A stretch of DNA of 64,000 nucleotides from contig NZ_JAAIVB010000073.1 in assembly GCF_010974945.1 (NCBI RefSeq), forward strand, positions 1 through 64,000. The letters are read 5' to 3'. Under the pieces are notes generated by a model. The model saw only the letters and a list, made by a program, of their open reading frames with translations. It was not told where the DNA came from and did not search any database. The translations under genes and the position numbers were made by a program. Below are positions 26,570 to 34,636 of the stretch, in pieces; position 1 is the first letter of the stretch, and every line of letters starts with the position of its first letter. This DNA is from Noviherbaspirillum galbum. Its GTDB lineage: Bacteria; Pseudomonadota; Gammaproteobacteria; Burkholderiales; Burkholderiaceae_D.

Positions 26570-27643
26570 TCAGAACAGGCGCGTCGCCTCGATTGCCCTT
26601 TCCACATCGCCGCGGCCGACATCGAGGTGCGTGACCCAGCGGATGCGGCGCATCGCGCCGTCCTTCATCTTGTAGATGCCGCTCGTGACCTGGATCTTCT
26701 GCGAGGCGAGAAAGGCCAGGTAGGCATCGGCCACCGATGTGTCCACGTCCATGAACAGGATGTTTGTCTGCACCGGATGCAGCACCGTCCTGCCCTTGAG
26801 CTTGTCGTTGCCTTCGGCGGCATCGGCTAGGCCCTGGGCGAGCAGCGCGGCATGCGCGTGGTCTTCGCGCAGGCGGCGCACATGGTGCTCGAGGGCATGC
26901 AGGCCGGCGGCGGCGAGCAGGCCCGACTGGCGCATGCCGCCGCCCAGCATCTTGCGCACCCGCCGGGCCTGCCGGATGAATTCCTGCGAACCGAGCAGCA
27001 GCGAGCCGATGGGCGCGCCGAGTCCCTTGGACAGGCAGAGCGACACCGAATCGAAGCCGGCGCACAAGTCGCGCGCGGTCGCCGCCGGATCGCCTGCGCC
27101 GCTTCCTTCCGCCAGGGCCACCGCCGCGTTGAACAGCCGCGCGCCGTCGATGTGGGCGCGCAAGCCCTTCTCCTTTGCCAGCGCCGCCACGTCATGCATA
27201 TATTGCATCGGCAGCACCTTGCCGCCGGTGGTGTTTTCCACCACCACCAGCCGGCTGCGCGCGAAATGGGGATCGTCAGGCTTGATGGCGGCCTCGATGT
27301 CGGCCAGCGCGATGGTGCCGTCCGGCTGGTGCTCCAGCGGCTGCGGCTGGACCGAACCCAGGACCGCCATGCCGCCCGCCTCCCAGCGATAGGTATGCCA
27401 TTGCTGGCCCACGATCGCTTCGTCGCCGCGCTGGCAATGCGTCATCAGCGCGATGAGATTGGTCTGCGTGCCGCTCGGCGCGAACAGGCCCGCCTCGAAA
27501 CCCAGCATGGCGGCCGCCGTTTCCTGCAGGCGATTCACCGTCGGATCGTCGCCGAACACGTCGTCGCCCAGCGGCGCGTCCATCATCGCCTGGCGCATCG
27601 CCGCCGTCGGCTGCGTCACGGTGTCGCTACGAAAATCGCTCAT
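26570..27643 (-). CDS. ltaE: Low-specificity L-threonine aldolase
   Basis: A 357-residue PLP enzyme, fold type I. The start FRSDTVTQPTAAMRQAM and VFGDDPTVNRLQE are family hallmarks; the PLP lysine is K206 in SKGLGAPIGS. It cleaves threonine or allo-threonine into glycine and acetaldehyde (also beta-hydroxy amino acids). The frame runs on to 27715, but the ATG at 27641-27643 (MSDFRSDTVT) is the family start. Monocistronic and divergent from the secreted hydrolase gene. Confidence 0.93.
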   Translation of the reverse strand: MSDFRSDTVTQPTAAMRQAMMDAPLGDDVFGDDPTVNRLQETAAAMLGFEAGLFAPSGTQTNLIALMTHCQRGDEAIVGQQWHTYRWEAGGMAVLGSVQPQPLEHQPDGTIALADIEAAIKPDDPHFARSRLVVVENTTGGKVLPMQYMHDVAALAKEKGLRAHIDGARLFNAAVALAEGSGAGDPAATARDLCAGFDSVSLCLSKGLGAPIGSLLLGSQEFIRQARRVRKMLGGGMRQSGLLAAAGLHALEHHVRRLREDHAHAALLAQGLADAAEGNDKLKGRTVLHPVQTNILFMDVDTSVADAYLAFLASQKIQVTSGIYKMKDGAMRRIRWVTHLDVGRGDVERAIEATRLF

Positions 27644-27810
27644 GATCAACCTCGAAAAATGATGAGCCGACATTATCCGTTTTTCTCCGCTTCCTGGTTT
27701 TGGCGCGATGCGCATGATTGCCGCGGGCGGAAAACATTGTCATTCGCGCGGCGGCGCGCTACCTTATGCAGCACGTTTTTCATGCGCCACGTTGCCATTG
27801 GAGGAAAAGC

Positions 27811-28809
27811 ATGCCTGGTCTGCCGATGAAGTTCCATGTCCTTGCCTCGTTCGCCATCGCGGCGGTGCTTGCCACACAGGTTTCCGTTGCCGGACCCCTG
27901 CGCGACCGCCTCGCGGAACGCCGCGCCCAGCATGAACAGCATGGCCAGCAGGACGTCCGGCAGGACGGCGAACTCGACGACGGCCATGGCGGCGGGCCGG
28001 CCCGCGTGCCCGATGGCGTGCGCGTGCTGCGCAACGAAGCGTATGGCGCCGACCCGCTGCAGCGCTTCGACGTCTACCTGCCGCAGGCGAGGCTGCAGCA
28101 ACCGGCGCCGGTGCTCTTCCTGGTGCATGGCGGCGGCTGGAGGCGCGGCGACAAGGCCATGTCCAACGTCGTCGAGAACAAGGTGGCGCACTGGGTGCCG
28201 CGCGGCTTCATCGTGATCTCCACCAACTACCGCATGCTTCCCGACACCCGCCCCGTCGACCAGGCGCGCGATGTCGCGGCCGCGCTTGCCGCAGCCCAGC
28301 AGCGCGCCGCGAACTGGGGCGCCGACCCCGGCAAGTTCGTCCTGATCGGCCATTCCGCAGGGGCGCACCTGGTGGCTTACCTCGCCGCTTCCCCCGCCAC
28401 CGCTTCGGCCGCGGGCGCGCGCCCATGGCTGGGCACCGTCGCGCTCGACAGCGCGGGATACGACATTCCCAAGGTGATGCAGGAACGGCATTTCCGCCTG
28501 TATGACGAGGCCTTCGGCAACGATCCGCAATACTGGCAGCTCGCGTCGCCCTACCATCAGCTCGCGCAGGCAAGCGCGCCCTTGCTGGCGGTGTGCTCGA
28601 GCCGCCGCGTCACCTCCTGCCAGCAGGCCCATGCCTTCGTCGCGCGCGACGCCTCGCTCGGCGCGCGCGCCGGCACGCTGGAAAAGGACATGAGCCACGC
28701 GCAGATCAACGAGCGGCTCGGCGCGGACCCGGTGTACACCGCCGAGGTCGAGCGTTTCCTGCAACAGCTCGATCCCGCCATTGACACGCTGCTGCGCCGG
28801 AATCCGTGA
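27811..28809 (+). CDS. Secreted alpha/beta hydrolase (carboxylesterase type)
   Basis: 332 residues. N-terminal signal peptide (about residues 6-27, ending VAG), then a His/Gln/Asp-rich linker (EQHGQQDVRQDGELDDGHGG). The alpha/beta hydrolase domain has the oxyanion motif HGGGW (106-110) and nucleophile S182 in GHSAGA. This is the HSL / BD-FAE-like esterase type; substrate unknown. GAGGAAA lies just before the ATG at 27811; MKFHVL five residues on is an alternative. The stop overlaps the GTG start of the next gene by 4 bases, so they are coupled. Confidence 0.88.
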   Translation: MPGLPMKFHVLASFAIAAVLATQVSVAGPLRDRLAERRAQHEQHGQQDVRQDGELDDGHGGGPARVPDGVRVLRNEAYGADPLQRFDVYLPQARLQQPAPVLFLVHGGGWRRGDKAMSNVVENKVAHWVPRGFIVISTNYRMLPDTRPVDQARDVAAALAAAQQRAANWGADPGKFVLIGHSAGAHLVAYLAASPATASAAGARPWLGTVALDSAGYDIPKVMQERHFRLYDEAFGNDPQYWQLASPYHQLAQASAPLLAVCSSRRVTSCQQAHAFVARDASLGARAGTLEKDMSHAQINERLGADPVYTAEVERFLQQLDPAIDTLLRRNP

Positions 28810-29096
28810 CGCCGATCGCCGGCGTGCTCGCCGCCTGGTATGCCAGCCTGAGCATCGTTACCTTCGGCGCCTATGCCCGCGACAAGGCGGCGGCGCGGCG
28901 CCAGGCCAGACGTACGCCGGAGCGCACGCTGCACCTGCTGGCCCTGCTCGGGGGCTGGCCGGGAGGCTTGCTGGGCCGGCACCTGCTGCGCCACAAGACG
29001 CGCAAGCCGGGCTTCCATGCGGTCCTGTGGACGAGCGCCGTGCTGCACCTGCTGGCCCTGGCCTGGCTTGCTACAATTCCCGGCACCTCATCCTGA
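28806..29096 (+). CDS. DUF1294 family membrane protein
   Basis: 96 residues, GTG start at 28806 overlapping the previous stop (GTGA). Hydrophobic segments at about residues 5-22 and 70-90 flank a central arginine-rich region; ARDKAAARRQARRTPE and LLALLGGWPGGLLGRHLLRHKTRK with K-x2-F are the DUF1294 signature. Usually found fused to or near cold-shock domains; function unknown. Ends 34 bases before the ferredoxin gene. Confidence 0.85.
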   Translation: MTPIAGVLAAWYASLSIVTFGAYARDKAAARRQARRTPERTLHLLALLGGWPGGLLGRHLLRHKTRKPGFHAVLWTSAVLHLLALAWLATIPGTSS

Positions 29097-29130
29097 ATTC
29101 TTTCGTCGCTTGCCCTGCAAGCGCTTGGCA

Positions 29131-29424
29131 ATGGACCAACATTTCACAGCGCGCTTCGTCGCCGGCGGCGATCCCGTCGAAATCACCGATGCCGTTCCGC
29201 TGCTCGACGCCGCGCTGATGGGCGGCGTGCGTTTTCCCACGTCTTGCCGCAACGGCACCTGCCGTACCTGCATGTGCCGCCTCGTGCAGGGCAAGGTGGC
29301 GTACCGCATCGAGTGGCCCGGTTTGACCCCGGAAGAGAAGGCCGACAACTACATCCTGCCGTGCGTCGCCTATGCGCAATCCGACCTCGTGCTCGACGCG
29401 CCGGCCGCGCGGCGCATCGCCTGA
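29131..29424 (+). CDS. [2Fe-2S] ferredoxin (plant type)
   Basis: 97 residues. Cysteines C39, C44, C47 and C78 form the plant-type pattern CX4CX2CX30C (CRNGTCRTCMC and LPC), with an extra C49. No fused reductase or oxygenase domain. It carries electrons to an unidentified partner; no obvious reductase or oxygenase adjoins it. The ATG at 29131 gives the family start; the open frame upstream overlaps DUF1294 and is discarded. Confidence 0.9.
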   Translation: MDQHFTARFVAGGDPVEITDAVPLLDAALMGGVRFPTSCRNGTCRTCMCRLVQGKVAYRIEWPGLTPEEKADNYILPCVAYAQSDLVLDAPAARRIA

Positions 29425-29442
29425 TTCCCCGGGGAGAAGACG

Positions 29443-30204
29443 ATGGCCTTTGCCGACCATGATGGCGTGCCGGTCTACTACGATGCGCGCGGCGACGTTG
29501 CCGCGCCGGCGCTCGTCCTGTTGCACGGTTTCGGGTCGAGCAGCGCGCACTGGAAAGTGCTCGGCTATGCCAGCGCCTTTGAAAGAACGCATCGCGTCGT
29601 GCTGGTCGATGCGCGGGGCCATGGCAAGAGCGGCAAGCCACATGCGCGCGAAGCCTATGCGCTCGGGCTCCGGCTTGGCGACGTCCATGCGGTGCTCGAG
29701 GCGGCCGGCATCCGGCAGGCGCATTTCTGCGGCTTTTCCATGGGTGGCTGGATGGCGCTCGGCATGGCCTTGCAGGCGCCCGAACGCGTGGCTTCCCTGA
29801 CCCTGGTCGGCGCGCATCCCTACGCGGAACGCTTCGATGCCTTCGCCGGCGTGGATGGCAGCGATGGCGATGTCTTCCTTGCCGCCTTCGAACGCTTCCT
29901 CGGCGAGCCGCTCGGACCGGAGGCGCGCCGCATGCTGCTGCTCAACGACCTGCGCGCACTGTGCGCTGCGGCCATCGATCGCGACAGCATGGAGGCCGGT
30001 TTCCTGCGGCTGCCCATGCCGGTGCAGGTGTGCGTGGGCGAGCACGACCAACGGCATGTGCCGGCGCATCGCGCCGCGCAAGCGAAGGGCGCGCGCTTCG
30101 TCGCCATTCCCGGCGTCCGGCATGCCGATACGCTCAACGCGACCGGCACGCTGATTCCTGCCATCAAGCAATTCATTGCCGGCGCGGAGCAAGGCGTTCT
30201 TTGA
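29443..30204 (+). CDS. Alpha/beta hydrolase (cytoplasmic)
   Basis: 253 residues. LLHGFGSSSAHWK gives the oxyanion region, DARGHGKSGKP is the canonical second motif, the nucleophile is S99 in GFSMGG, and a late HADTLN supplies the catalytic histidine. The overall pattern is like 3-oxoadipate enol-lactonase / PcaD and meta-cleavage hydrolases, but no aromatic pathway gene is near, so no substrate is assigned. It starts 18 bases after the ferredoxin gene, so co-transcription is likely. Confidence 0.88.
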   Translation: MAFADHDGVPVYYDARGDVAAPALVLLHGFGSSSAHWKVLGYASAFERTHRVVLVDARGHGKSGKPHAREAYALGLRLGDVHAVLEAAGIRQAHFCGFSMGGWMALGMALQAPERVASLTLVGAHPYAERFDAFAGVDGSDGDVFLAAFERFLGEPLGPEARRMLLLNDLRALCAAAIDRDSMEAGFLRLPMPVQVCVGEHDQRHVPAHRAAQAKGARFVAIPGVRHADTLNATGTLIPAIKQFIAGAEQGVL

Positions 30205-30236
30205 TAGAGTAGTGTCACTCATACAAGGAGAGAACC

Positions 30237-30557
30237 ATGCTGGTCAAGCGCGCCGTCGATCGCGAGTGGATTCCCACCGACTACCCGGGCATCGAGCGTG
30301 CCCTCTTCCGTAACAACGAAAGCGGCGGCCGGTCCTCGGTGGTGCGCCTGGCGCAGGGCTCGCACTTTCCCACCCACCGCCATGAAGGCACGGAAGAGGT
30401 GCTGGTGCTGTCCGGCATGGTGAGCCTGGGCGGCGTGGAGCTGGCGCAGGGAGACTACATGTTCACCACGCCGGGCGAAACCCATGACGTGCGTGCCCTG
30501 ACCGACGCGGTGATCTTCGTGTCGTCGCAGAAGGCGACGCCGGTGGTCGGCAAGTAG
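30237..30557 (+). CDS. Cupin-domain protein (ChrR-like anti-sigma C-terminal type)
   Basis: 106 residues forming one cupin barrel. Metal ligands are visible in HFPTHRHEGTEEVLVLSG (H, H, E) and TPGETHDVRA (H). This is like the C-terminal cupin of ChrR-type anti-sigma factors and small stand-alone cupins. AAGGAG precedes the ATG. Role not determined. Confidence 0.85.
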   Translation: MLVKRAVDREWIPTDYPGIERALFRNNESGGRSSVVRLAQGSHFPTHRHEGTEEVLVLSGMVSLGGVELAQGDYMFTTPGETHDVRALTDAVIFVSSQKATPVVGK

Positions 30558-30587
30558 CGGCCGGCAGGCAGGGGCCGGCGAGCAGCG

Positions 30588-30836
30588 TCAGCGCCGGCGT
30601 TTTTTCCAGTCGTAGTCGGGGCTCGGATCGGCCACCCCGGGCTTGCCCACCGAATCCGGGTTTTCCGAAGACATCGCCACGAAGCAGATCCTTTCCCCGT
30701 CGCGCTGCCGGGCGCGCAGTTCTTCCATGAACTTCAGCGCCGCGCCCATCTCTTCCGAACCGAAGGACCTGCCATGCGCCACGGCATGACCGCCTTCGCC
30801 ACCGTCGTCATACTCGGTCCAGTACACCATGTACAT
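30588..30836 (-). CDS. Small uncharacterised protein (82 aa)
   Basis: 82 residues starting MYMVYWTEYDDGGEGGHAVA; central helix-like region (EEMGAALKFMEELRARQRDGE), then a strand (RICFVAMSSENPD) and a basic end (DWKKRRR). Family not recognised. It begins 2 bases after the stop of the flavin monooxygenase gene and probably forms one transcript with it. A second in-frame ATG lies two codons downstream. Confidence 0.7.
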   Translation of the reverse strand: MYMVYWTEYDDGGEGGHAVAHGRSFGSEEMGAALKFMEELRARQRDGERICFVAMSSENPDSVGKPGVADPSPDYDWKKRRR

Positions 30837-30838
30837 CG

Positions 30839-31855
30839 TTACTCCCGAGCCAGCTGCGCGACGATCTCATAGGAGCGCAGCCGTGCCGCGTGGTCGTGGA
30901 TCATGGCATGGATCATCAGTTCGTCCGCGCCGGTATCGGCCAGGAACTGCTCCAGCTGCTGCTTCACCTGTTCCGCATCGCCGATGATGGATCCGCCCAG
31001 GCTGGCATGCACCGCCGCCTGTTCGTGCGGCAGCCACAGGCCATCCATGCTCTCCACCGGCGGCGGCATCTGCCCGGGCACGCCGCGCAGCAGGTTCAGG
31101 TGCATCTGCTGGTGCGTGGTCGCGAGCCGGCGCGCTTCCTGCTCGGTCTCTGCGGCGAACACGTTGACGCCGACCATCGCATAGGGTTCGGCCAGCGCTT
31201 CCGATGGCTGGAACAGTTGCCGGTACAGCGTCAGCGCAAGCCGCATCGAGGCTGGCGCGAACTGTCCGGCGAAGGCAAAGGGCAGGCCGAGCTGCGCCGC
31301 GAGCCGCGCGCTGAAATCGCTCGATCCCAGCAGCCAGATCGGAATCTCCAGGCCTTCGCCGGGAATCGCCCGCACGCCTTGCAGGCTGTGCCGCTGGCGG
31401 TAACGATCGGGTTGCAGGAATCCGCGCAGTTCTTCCAGTTGTTCCGGAAATTCGTTGCCATCCTGTTCCAGCGTGCGGCGCAAGGCGCGCATGGTGGCGG
31501 CGCCGGTTCCCGGCGCCCTTCCGAGGCCGAGGTCGATGCGTCCGGGATAAAGCGATTCCAGCGTGCCGAATTGCTCGGCGATCACCAGCGGCGCGTGATT
31601 GGACAGCATGATGCCGCCCGAGCCGACGCGGATGCGCGTCGTGCCGCCGGCGACATGCCCGATCAGCAGCGACGTCGCCGCGCTGGCGATGCCCGGCATG
31701 CCATGGTGTTCCGCCAGCCAGAAGCGGTGGTAGCCCCAGCGTTCGCCGTGCCGCGCCAGGTCGAGCGACCGGCGGAAGGCGTCGGCCGGCGTGCCACCGG
31801 CCTGCACCGGCGAAAGATCGAGGAGGGAAAGGGGAATCTCGCGCAATCGTTTCAT
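30839..31855 (-). CDS. Luciferase-like (LLM class) flavin-dependent oxidoreductase
   Basis: 338 residues, bacterial luciferase-like TIM barrel using reduced [16 protein letters not shown] at the start, [24 protein letters not shown] and [39 protein letters not shown] are the YhbW/MsnO8-like signature. Substrate unknown. Start at the ATG 31853-31855, five codons inside the open frame, giving the family N-terminus. It lies in a run of minus-strand genes with tesB (22-base gap). Confidence 0.9.
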   Translation of the reverse strand: MKRLREIPLSLLDLSPVQAGGTPADAFRRSLDLARHGERWGYHRFWLAEHHGMPGIASAATSLLIGHVAGGTTRIRVGSGGIMLSNHAPLVIAEQFGTLESLYPGRIDLGLGRAPGTGAATMRALRRTLEQDGNEFPEQLEELRGFLQPDRYRQRHSLQGVRAIPGEGLEIPIWLLGSSDFSARLAAQLGLPFAFAGQFAPASMRLALTLYRQLFQPSEALAEPYAMVGVNVFAAETEQEARRLATTHQQMHLNLLRGVPGQMPPPVESMDGLWLPHEQAAVHASLGGSIIGDAEQVKQQLEQFLADTGADELMIHAMIHDHAARLRSYEIVAQLARE

Positions 31856-31877
31856 GATCGTCTGACGCACGCCGCGT

Positions 31878-32744
31878 TCAGGGGTTCTTTTTCTCGCGCA
31901 GGCGGATCAGGCCTTCCTGCGCCAGGGTCGCGACCAGTTCGCCTTGCTGGTTGTAAACATGGGCGAAGCACAGGCCGCGGCCGCCGGACGCGTTCGGGCT
32001 TTCCATGGCGAACAGCAACCACTCATCCATGCGGAACGGGCGATGGAACCAGATGGAATGGTCGAGGCTGGCGATCTGCAGGCGGGGGTCGCCCATGCGT
32101 ACGCCATGCGGCTGCAGCGATGTCCAGAGCAGGCCATAGTCGGACACGTAGGCGAACAGGGTTTCATGCAGCTGCACGTCGTCCGGCAGGGTGATCGGCG
32201 CCTTGGTCCAGACGTATTTGCCGGGCTTGCCCTCGTGGCCGCTGTAGAGGTCGCCGCCGTGGTCGGCGCGGAAGTCCACCGGCACCGGCATGAAGGGACG
32301 CTTGCCGTTGCCGGCGCTCTCCTTCCAGGTCTTCACCGTGGACGCCAGCGATTCCGGCGGCTTGGCGTCGGGCATGGCTTTCTGGTGCGACAGGCCTTCC
32401 TCGGCGGTCTGGAAGGAAATCGAGGTCACGAAGATGCGCTTGCCTTCCTGGTAGGCCACCACGCGGCGGGTGCTGAAGGTGCCGCCGTCGCGCACCCGCT
32501 CCACTTCGTAGTCGATGGGCAGGCGGTGATTGCCGGGCAGGATGAACAAGGAATGCAGCGAATGCGGGCGCCGGCCATCGACCGTCGCGGTCGCCGCATG
32601 CAAGGACTGGCCGAGCACCTGGCCGCCGAAGACGTTCGGGCTTCCCATGAAATGGCTCTGGCCGCGGAAACGGTCTTCGCCGATCTCCTCCAGGTCCAGC
32701 AAGCGCAGGATTTCTTCGGTGTTGTAGAGCGTGGTATCGAGCAT
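31878..32744 (-). CDS. tesB: Acyl-CoA thioesterase II
   Basis: 288 residues, double hot-dog fold, normal TesB length. [23 protein letters not shown] at the N-terminus and the catalytic block [22 protein letters not shown] (aspartate in LDHS) are present, with the late Gln in [17 protein letters not shown]. It hydrolyses medium- and long-chain acyl-CoA. It lies 21 bases downstream of the acyl-CoA ligase gene, so the two enzymes, which act in opposite directions on acyl-CoA, are probably co-expressed. Confidence 0.95.
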   Translation of the reverse strand: MLDTTLYNTEEILRLLDLEEIGEDRFRGQSHFMGSPNVFGGQVLGQSLHAATATVDGRRPHSLHSLFILPGNHRLPIDYEVERVRDGGTFSTRRVVAYQEGKRIFVTSISFQTAEEGLSHQKAMPDAKPPESLASTVKTWKESAGNGKRPFMPVPVDFRADHGGDLYSGHEGKPGKYVWTKAPITLPDDVQLHETLFAYVSDYGLLWTSLQPHGVRMGDPRLQIASLDHSIWFHRPFRMDEWLLFAMESPNASGGRGLCFAHVYNQQGELVATLAQEGLIRLREKKNP

Positions 32745-32765
32745 GGTGAAGAGATTCAGGTCACG

Positions 32766-34316
32766 TTAGAGGGTCTTGCCGAAGCCGTCGCGCAGTTCGC
32801 GCTTGAGCACCTTGCCGATGGCGCTGCGCGGCAGCACGCCGACCAGCTCGACCGCGGCGAGGCGCTGCATCTTGCCCAGGCGCTGGTTCGCCCATTCCAG
32901 CAGTTCGTCCGCCGTGGCAGGGCCGGACGCCACCACGAATGCCACCGGCGTCTCGCCCCAGCGCGTGGACGGCACGCCGACCACCGCGGCTTCCTGCACC
33001 GCCGGATGCTGCCGCAGCACCGCCTCCAGGTCGCTCGGGTAGATGTTGAAGCCGCCGGAGATGATCATGTCCTTCTTGCGGTCCATCAGCACCAGGAAGC
33101 CGTCCTCGTCGAAGCGGCCGACGTCGCCGGTGCGGATGAAGCGCTTGCCGCTGGCGTCATGCCATTCCGCTTCGGCGGTTTTGGCCGGCTGCTTGTGATA
33201 GCCCTTCATCATGGCGGCCGAATGTCCCACCACCTCGCCGAGCTCGCCCGGCCCGACTTCGCGGCCGGCGTCGTCGATGAGGCGGATGTCGTGCCCGGGC
33301 GCCGGCTTGCCGACGGTATGCAGCTTGTCCGGGAATTCATGGGCCGCGAGCATGCAGGTGCCGCCGCCTTCGGTCATGCCGTAGTACTCGATCAGGCCGC
33401 CCGGCCAGCGCTTGAGGATGTCCGCCTTGAGCGCGGCGGAAAACGGCGCGCTGGTGCAGAACTTCATGCGGAAGGACGACAGGTCGTAGTTGCCGAAATC
33501 CTCGCGCGCCATGATGCGCTGGTATTGCACCGGCACCAGCATCGCGTGCGTGGCGCGATGGCGCTGCGCCAGCTCGAGGAAGGTCTTGGCGTCGAACTTG
33601 GCCATCATCACGACCGTGCCGCCCATGCCGATGGTCGGGAAGAAGCTGACCAGCGTGGTGTTGGAATACAGCGGCGTGGAGATCACCGTCACCGCGCTCG
33701 GGTCGTAGCCATTGACCTGGCCGCGCTGCACGTGCGTCCAGCGCATGGAGTGGGGTTGCACGATGCCCTTGGGCGCGCCGGTGGTGCCGGAGGAATAGAT
33801 GATGTTGAACGGCCAGTCCGGCTGGATGTGGACCGGCGCGGGCGATGCGTCCTCGTCCGGCAGCCAGCTGGCGAACACCACCTCGTCGTCGAGGAAGATG
33901 CGCTTCACCGCGACGGATTCGGCGGCCTGGTCGAGCGTCCCCGCGGCATCCTGGTCGAGGAACATGATCCTGGCCTCGGCATCCGCCACCATGCCGGCGA
34001 GGCTGTCCGGCGACGACGAGGGCGCCAGCGGCGCGACCGCCACGCCGGCGCGCAGCGCGCCGAGGAAGACGGCGGCATAGTGCAGGGAGGAGGACGCGCA
34101 GATCGCGATGGCTTCGGTGGGTTGCACGCCGTCACGCTGCAGGGCGGCGGCGATCCGGTCCATCAGCCGGTCGAGTCCGGCATAGTCGATGGTCTGGCCA
34201 TCCTGCACCAGCGCCGGATGGCCGGGGCGCGCGGCGGCATGCAGGCGCACCAGGTCCGGCAGGGTGAAAAAGTCTTTTTCGAGGGCTGCGTCGAGTGTGG
34301 AAACGGAAGTCATCAT
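32766..34316 (-). CDS. Class I adenylate-forming acyl-CoA ligase
   Basis: 516 residues. P-loop YSSGTTGAPKG; A5 motif YYGMTEGGG; hinge region DRKKDMIISGGFNIYPSD; C-terminal catalytic lysine in AIGKVLKRELR. It activates a carboxylic acid to acyl-AMP then acyl-CoA; chain length cannot be judged. The open frame begins with TTG at 34328; the ATGs at 34316 and 34313 are more likely starts, though none has a good ribosome site. First gene of a four- or five-gene minus-strand run with tesB and the LLM enzyme. Confidence 0.9.
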   Translation of the reverse strand: MMTSVSTLDAALEKDFFTLPDLVRLHAAARPGHPALVQDGQTIDYAGLDRLMDRIAAALQRDGVQPTEAIAICASSSLHYAAVFLGALRAGVAVAPLAPSSSPDSLAGMVADAEARIMFLDQDAAGTLDQAAESVAVKRIFLDDEVVFASWLPDEDASPAPVHIQPDWPFNIIYSSGTTGAPKGIVQPHSMRWTHVQRGQVNGYDPSAVTVISTPLYSNTTLVSFFPTIGMGGTVVMMAKFDAKTFLELAQRHRATHAMLVPVQYQRIMAREDFGNYDLSSFRMKFCTSAPFSAALKADILKRWPGGLIEYYGMTEGGGTCMLAAHEFPDKLHTVGKPAPGHDIRLIDDAGREVGPGELGEVVGHSAAMMKGYHKQPAKTAEAEWHDASGKRFIRTGDVGRFDEDGFLVLMDRKKDMIISGGFNIYPSDLEAVLRQHPAVQEAAVVGVPSTRWGETPVAFVVASGPATADELLEWANQRLGKMQRLAAVELVGVLPRSAIGKVLKRELRDGFGKTL

Positions 34317-34562
34317 CGCTGCATTCAAGTTGAAAAGCCAGCCTCCATACTAGACCAGTTTCCTGGTTTTCGTACGACCGTGCTTTAATTATCTTGGCTC
34401 GCCCCAAGTTCCGAAGTGGTGCATGCCGCATTCCATGGTGAGATTCGAAGCTGCCGTCCCGGTTCGCAGAGACACAGTGCCACCGTGTTGTGACTCGGCA
34501 ACGCGAGCGGCGGCGGTGGATGGGTCAATGAGACGCCGTCATCCGTTCCAGGCCGCCTTCCG
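34317..34562. other. Gene-free divergent region upstream of the GGDEF-EAL gene
   Basis: Holds the promoter of the acyl-CoA ligase gene (minus) and the upstream region of the sigma-54 type promoter at 34563-34578 (plus). An imperfect dyad (ACAGTGCCACCGTGTTGTG, about 34475-34493) could be an activator site; nothing else is seen. Confidence 0.4.
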
Positions 34563-34578
34563 TGGCACTATACTTGCT
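34563..34578 (+). promoter_or_regulatory. Sigma-54 (RpoN) type promoter of the GGDEF-EAL gene
   Basis: TGGCACTATACTTGCT matches the consensus TGGCACGNNNNTTGCW at all but one defined position, with GG (34564-34565) and GC (34576-34577) exactly 10 bases apart. The expected transcription start is about 34588-34589, 48 bases before the ATG at 34637. It overlaps the formal GTG start of the open frame at 34562, so that start cannot be used from this promoter. Confidence 0.65.
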
Positions 34579-34636
34579 ACAGGAAAACTATCTCGACTTC
34601 TTGCACCGTCCTGGGTGCTTCATCGACGACGTGAAA

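Noticed and set aside
28873-29130. Upstream extension of the ferredoxin frame
   Set aside because: It overlaps the DUF1294 gene and gives an arginine/cysteine-rich product; the ATG at 29131 gives the family start.
34562-34636. N-terminal extension of the GGDEF-EAL protein from GTG 34562
   Set aside because: The codons overlap the sigma-54 promoter and would lie upstream of the transcript start.
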